Positions 59,067 to 64,000 of a stretch of 64,000 nucleotides of DNA are shown here, piece by piece. The position numbers were made by a program, and so were the translations under genes. Where the stretch lies: positions 558,001-622,000 of the forward strand of contig CAJNOI010000037.1 of assembly GCA_905250115.1 (NCBI GenBank), written 5' to 3'. The notes below the pieces were generated by a model that saw only the letters and a list, made by a program, of their open reading frames with translations, searched no databases and was not told the origin of the DNA. This stretch comes from Adineta steineri. Its lineage: Eukaryota; Rotifera; Eurotatoria; Adinetida; Adinetidae. Numbering within the stretch: position 1 is the stretch's first letter; each line of letters begins with the position of its first letter.

Positions 59067-59382
59067 TCTTTAGTCAAATTCAAAAAATATTGTTGAGAAA
59101 GTTAACTATCTGTTCTTTTTTAGACACTCTTGATCATACAAAGAAGACTAAAAAAATACTCATTCACATTATATATAATCTTCTTACGAAAATCTACTAA
59201 ACATATACATTAACACCATCTTTTTGAACAAAACTAACAATTCGTTATTGAAATTACCACTAATCAATTCTTTTATCGATGAGATAATTACATCATTCTC
59301 TCTCCAAACGCTATTGTTAAAACATACAAAAGCAATATCACATAACATATTCTAACATTATTCATCAAAATCTAACAAAAGT

Positions 59383-61680
59383 ATGTGCACATTTCTTGCA
59401 TTACCAGTAGAGCTCGTTTATCGAATTTTGGACTATGTGACCGATTTTACTTTGTTCTGGTCTATGCAAAATGTCTGCCAACGATTCAATCAAATCCTTA
59501 AAACTTATCCGCGATACCAGGTAAGTCTCATATATAGTTTCAATGCATAATTATCATTCGGACGACCCATAAGCCTAATCAAATATCAGTCCATGAATTC
59601 ATTCGGAGATAGCCAATGAGTCATAATACTGTGTAATCTTTTAAAAAACAACCATTGCTTCTCTCTATTTTTTTTCAAATAATTATTTCGATACAACTGC
59701 AATATGCTTCTTCTCGGACCATCAGAGAAGAATAAAAACATAGAGTCAAAGGGAACGTTCGTCTTTTAAAACAGTACATATATTACAGTATTCTAGTGTT
59801 TCGAATGAGTTTCTGACATAGCATCAACGACTTTCGTCTACTTTCATCCAAAATTCAATTAAAATAAATTAATCCTTCTGTTAGCTAGATACTGAAGATG
59901 TGGATGAAGATCTCGTTCGAAGAGTAATCACAACGACATACACAACCATATCCTTTTGAGGTTTTTGTCCGTGAAAGAACGGTCAAATCAAAAAACTAAA
60001 TCGGCCATTCGATAGAGCTCGTGGAGTTCTATCTCGATGAACTCTTGCTCAAACTTGGTTTATAATGCATAAGAAAATCCTTTCAGAAAATATTCGAATC
60101 CTGACTAAGTTATCCTATGTCTTCTTCACATAGGCAATCACTACGCTTCGTCTCTACAAGAGTCAAATCAGAGACGAAGGAGCACAACATCTTGCTGATT
60201 TATTACGAAACAACACAGTAAATTTCATTCTCTGTTCAACTATTTCATACAAACATTTACACTTTTTCAAATAGACACTCATCTTACCTGATCTCTGTGG
60301 CAATCGAATCGCAGAGAAGGAAGCACGAGACTTGGCTGATTCATTAAAAAACAACAAAGTAGGTCTCATTCTTTCTGATACTACATCATACAAACGTTTA
60401 CATTTTTTCGCACAGACACTCATCTTACTTGATCTTTCTGACAATCGAATCAGAGAGAAGAAAGCACAGCATCTTGTTGACTCATTAAGTAACAACACTG
60501 TAAATCCTTTTTTCTGTTCAACTATCTCATACAAACATTTACACTTTTTCACACAGACACTCACCACAGTTATTTTCGGTGGCAATCGAGTCGAAGAGAT
60601 GGGTGCACGACATCTGGCTGATTTATTAAGAAACAACACAGTAAATATCATTTTTTCTTCAACTATATCATACGAACATTTACATTTTTTCACTCAGACA
60701 CTTACCACACTTAATTTCCACAACAATCTAATCGAAGGCGTGGGTGCACAACATCTTGCTGATTCGTTAAGAAACAACACAGTAAATATCATTTCTTCTT
60801 CAACTATCTCATGCACACATTTACACTATTTCACACAGACACTTACCATACTTTATCCTCGTGACAATCAAATCGGGGACGAAGGAGCACAACATCTTGC
60901 TGATTCATTAACAAACTATACTGTAAGTGCTTTTCTTTCTTCATCTATCTGATACATACATTTACATTTTTTCACATAGACACTTACCACGCTTGACTAT
61001 AGTCGCAATGAAATCGGGGACGAAGGAGCACGATATCTGGTTGATTCCTTAAGAAACAATACAGTAGGTCTCATTCTCTCCTCAACTATCTTATACAAAT
61101 ATTTACATTTTTTCATACAGACACTTACCACACTTGATCTTACCCACAATCAAATCAGCGATAAGGGAGCACAATACCTTGCTGATTTATTAAGAAACAA
61201 CACAGTAAATATCATTTTCTCTTCAACTATCTCATATACACATTTATACTTTTCTACACAGACACTCACCATACTTAATCTCAGTGTCAATAAAATCGGA
61301 GACGAAGGAGCACAACATCTTGCTAGTTCATTGAGAAACAATACAGTAGGCCTCATTTTTTCTACATTTATCTCATACACACATGTACACTTTTTCACAC
61401 AGACACTCACCACACTTGATCTCCGGTACAATCAAATCGGAGATGAAGGAGCGCAACATCTTGCTGATTCATTAAGATACAAACACAGTAAATCTCATTT
61501 TTTCTTCATTTATCTCATACACACATGTACACTTTTTCAAGCTAGACACTCACCGCTCTTAATCTTTTACTCAATCGAATCGATGCGAAACTTCTAAATG
61601 ATGTGAAAGAACTTCTTCACAAGAATGGACGATTGGCAAAACAGTACATGTTAATGATGAAGATACTATCATCTCATTAG
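59383..61680 (+). CDS. F-box protein with a tandem one-exon-per-LRR array
   Basis: Exon 59383..59520 encodes an F-box-like domain (MCTFLALPVELVYRILDYVT, WSMQNVCQRFNQILKTYP). After 613 bp come ten exons starting at 60134, 60275, 60416, 60557, 60698, 60839, 60980, 61121, 61262 and 61403. Each of the first nine is 84 nt and encodes one 28-residue ribonuclease-inhibitor-type LRR (TLTTLDLxxNQIGDEGAQHL, ADSLRNNT). The last exon, 61546..61680, encodes a final LRR and tail (NRIDAKLLNDVKELLHKNGR). The introns run GTAAAT...TTTCACACAG, 57 bp each. Exon 61403..61487 has 85 nt, so the last exon falls out of frame. The protein is expected to bind SKP1 and recognise partners through the LRRs. Sequence at 59886-60100 may be a decayed middle exon (LDTEDVDEDLVRRVITTTY). 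It may be a pseudogene with a largely intact array. Confidence 0.75.
60134..61545 (+). repeat. 141-bp tandem exon-intron array (LRR unit)
   Basis: Ten units follow one another. Nine have a period of exactly 141 bp (84-nt exon plus 57-nt intron); the tenth is 143 bp. Exon and intron are both conserved between units, including intron phrases such as CAACTATCTCATACA and CATTTACACTTTTTCACA, so whole units were duplicated. Confidence 0.92.
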
Positions 61681-63395
61681 GATTTCATTGCATGGGCGAT
61701 TTAAGAATAACAATAATATTGTTGGACCGTTTTGAAACCGTGTTTATAAAGTGTAGATCTTGTGCTACTTTTTGTACTATAAAATAATCACAATATATCG
61801 GTTCTGGTCTAAGTTGTGCTTTGAACTGATGGAGATGTATAATATAATTTCAAAGTGTTCTTTGTGATTCTATCATGTATTTTTCTTCATGAATCGTTCT
61901 CACATCGATAGAATATAGTTACCATCTATTGCGTATCAATGAAACTGAAACGAACTAACAGAAAACATGATTTTTAGTATATGATCAAGAGAATGGTGGT
62001 TAGTAGATGTCATATTAATTGCTAAGCTAATGCTGGTTTTACCTGATTTTGAATGACATAGTAGTTTTGAGAAAATCAGAAAAACTATTCGAAAACTAAG
62101 TAACTTGTTTAAAGTTTCATTTGAAAACTGATCTAGAAAGTATCTGGTTCAACTTCTGATTCATGATATATTTGATATAGGATTAAGGAAAACTCCAAGC
62201 ATTGGCAGTTTTGATGGTGAGCTAATAATGCTCTGGAAGAATATTATTTATGTATTTATTTATGAGACGATGAGATCTATGACAATCTTTTGTTCTCTCT
62301 GCAAGTTTACTTACGACACTATTGATGACAGTTAACACAGATTTTTAGTGCAACAATGATAATATAGTATTTAAAGTCTATTCAACAACAAGAACTGTTT
62401 CAATGGCTATTAATATATATATCTGATAGTTGATTGAGTGATGTCATCTTCAGTACTTTAATTCACAAAAGAAATATCTTCGAACGTATATTTTCATCAA
62501 AATCAATAAGATTAGAATATACATTTACTACGAAAGTTATTTTTATCAGTGTTTCTGACAATCTTCGGTATGATAGTTGACAATATTTGTGTTTTAAAAT
62601 AAATATATTTACACTATGTACAAAATGACAAAACCATACAAATGAGTATCTTCTTCAATGCTTTTTTGGATTGATTTAAAATAGCAAGCATTTATTTATA
62701 TTTATCTTTCTGACTGTTACATATGTTTTAAATGAATAATATTAACGATATTTACTTGATATGTCAGAAAAGAACCATAGAAGTCATTGTACTAAGTTAT
62801 AATGACAACAAATAATGGCAAAATATTAATATTAATTATATCATTCTCAGGAATTCCAATCGATTACTTGTGAATAATAATAAATAAATAAAGAATACTA
62901 AAGCCAACTGTACTTGATAGTAAATATCTAAAATACAATTTTAAATAGTTTCTAGTCCAATTCTTTTTATGAGAATCACATGTATCACAATTATTTATCA
63001 TCAAATGATTATAAATTGTATCAAGAAGCATTGCTATAAGTTCTCTTATTATAAACAAAAGCATCTAACATTCGTGGACAGCAAAATAAAATAGTATTTT
63101 CAACCAGTTGAATTTTATATAGATTTAATCGATTTTTGACAATTGATAGAACTCTGCCAATGAACTAACTATATAAAGACTATTTTTATATTTCAAAGTA
63201 CAAGAATGAACATATATCACTATTAATTTCAAAAATCTTTCTAAACCAACTGTCGATCTAAAGTCACTCAATATTTCTACTGTTATAAAATGCAAAAAAA
63301 TTTCTCTTGACTAACATGAGTAGAAATAGATTATAAAAAATACACAATGAAAAGAACAAGACATTATTTTCACTCATTTATTTTTATTAGTAATT
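61681..63395. other. Intergenic region
   Basis: Very AT-rich. No gene, RNA or repeat was recognised. A minus-strand frame at 62864-63064 has no recognisable domain. Confidence 0.5.
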
Positions 63396-63745
63396 TTAAA
63401 ATGTTAAAGTAATTCTTTTCCATGTTATATTATCAACAACAAGCACATCGGAATTATTTCCTTGAGAAAAGATTACAATACGTTCAGCCATCACATATTT
63501 TCCTTGTTCAATCTAAAAACTAAGATATTTATATTCAACATTCTTACATCATTAAATATAATTTTATTTGAATTTAAAAATCGAATACCATTTAATGTTG
63601 GAACTAAAAATTCTAATTGTAATATTTTATAATAATTTGTTAAACACATAAATGTACAAGGTGATTGTACAAGATCACTGAGATGATTTTGAATTTTGTC
63701 GTTGGAAGAATATTGCCAATCAATAGGTAAACAAAGGTGTTTATT
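63396..63745 (-). CDS. Unrecognised gene, last two exons
   Basis: On the minus strand, exon 63745..63548 (66 codons: NKHLCLPIDWQYSSNDKIQN, ..., LVPTLNGIRFLNSNKIIFND) is followed by a 35-bp intron (GTAAGA...TTTTTAG) and exon 63512..63396 (IEQGKYVMAERIVIFSQGNN, SDVLVVDNITWKRITLTF, TAA). The splice signals and phase-0 join are clean and codon use looks coding. I do not recognise a family. No further exon was found up to the window edge, so this is either the 3' end of a gene extending beyond 64000 or a fragment. The intron is at the short limit for this genome. Confidence 0.45.
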
Positions 63746-64000
63746 CTATGTAGAAAAATAAACAAAATACGAATTCAATTTCGTTTTTCATTAATCTTTG
63801 TAATTCTATATGTATATGATTAGATACAAAGAAAAACTAGGATTGTTGAGAAGTTAAATGAGAGAATATCATTTTGTCAATCTTTCGCTCAATTATTTTA
63901 CTCTGTTATAATATGATTACGGTCGAACAACAGTAAATAAAGTGATTGATGAAATCTTATTTCTTTCAAAAATTTCTATTTCCCTCATACTGAGATGGAA
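63746..64000. other. Window end, possibly intronic
   Basis: AT-rich sequence upstream of the minus-strand exon pair. No further exon is visible. Confidence 0.4.

Larger units (their letters stand above)
58290..59382. other. Intergenic region
   Basis: AT-rich, with two telomere-like foldbacks (58393-58472, 59018-59066) and promoter sequence for the F-box gene. No other gene is seen. Confidence 0.5.

Noticed and set aside
60163..60693. Minus-strand 176-codon ORF with repeated KKCKCLYEIVEQ segments
   Set aside because: It is the antisense of the 141-bp LRR array. The periodicity comes from the plus-strand repeat and the Cys-rich look is a by-product.
60332..60952. Plus-strand 206-codon ORF running through LRR exons and introns
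   Set aside because: Treated as read-through of 57-bp introns, because the intervening 19 residues always sit between GT and AG and interrupt a canonical 28-residue LRR. Reported as a finding instead.
62864..63064. Minus-strand 66-codon ORF
   Set aside because: No domain, AT-driven composition and no splice partners.

Overview
The window looks like nuclear DNA of a bdelloid rotifer. The bases are AT-rich, genes are split by many very short GT-AG introns (about 47 to 65 bp), and intergenic DNA carries many short TGTGGG/CCCACA tracts, the bdelloid telomere-repeat unit. A near-copy of the 23-nt bdelloid spliced leader sits in front of an intronless UFD1 gene. Gene content also fits: an animal-encoded NRPS, an arginine ADP-ribosyltransferase joined to TPRs, F-box/LRR genes and a kelch propeller. 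The genus cannot be fixed from the sequence alone.

Layout. 1-5484 (+): the 3' part of a multi-exon non-ribosomal peptide synthetase, C-C-A-T-TE, the most likely horizontally acquired locus. 5485-13266: mostly non-coding, with a frameshifted ORF, a 100-N assembly gap cutting a mitochondrial phosphate carrier, and a gene remnant ending at a telomere-like foldback. 13267-16236 (-): F-box/LRR gene. 16738-17140: degenerate minisatellite plus a G17 tract. 19386-20126 (+): spliced-leader-tagged UFD1 retrocopy. 20693-23531 (+): tandem pair of secreted Cys-rich Ly6/uPAR-like genes.

23717-36429 is a dense core of conserved genes: DUS3L and valyl-tRNA synthetase on the minus strand, 139 bp apart and possibly co-transcribed; a kinesin-II (KIF3B-like) gene divergent from VARS; thymidine phosphorylase; and a convergent plant-like class II PRPP synthetase. 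38965-40924 (+) is a TOX-family HMG-box gene. From 42.8 kb the window is accessory-like: a frameshifted ART-TPR gene, a 788-bp pogo-like transposon keeping only its DNA-binding domain, a BTB-TLDc gene, a decayed peptidyl-amidating lyase pseudogene with a small homeobox gene inside it, a secreted seven-repeat kelch protein, and an F-box gene whose LRRs form a 141-bp exon-intron tandem array.

The main unexplained structures are the 16 telomere-like foldbacks spread through non-coding DNA, the LRR array whose 57-bp introns are mostly open in frame, and the retrogene with a genomic spliced leader. No computation was run. Exon coordinates were read by eye from splice signals, reading phase and family motifs.
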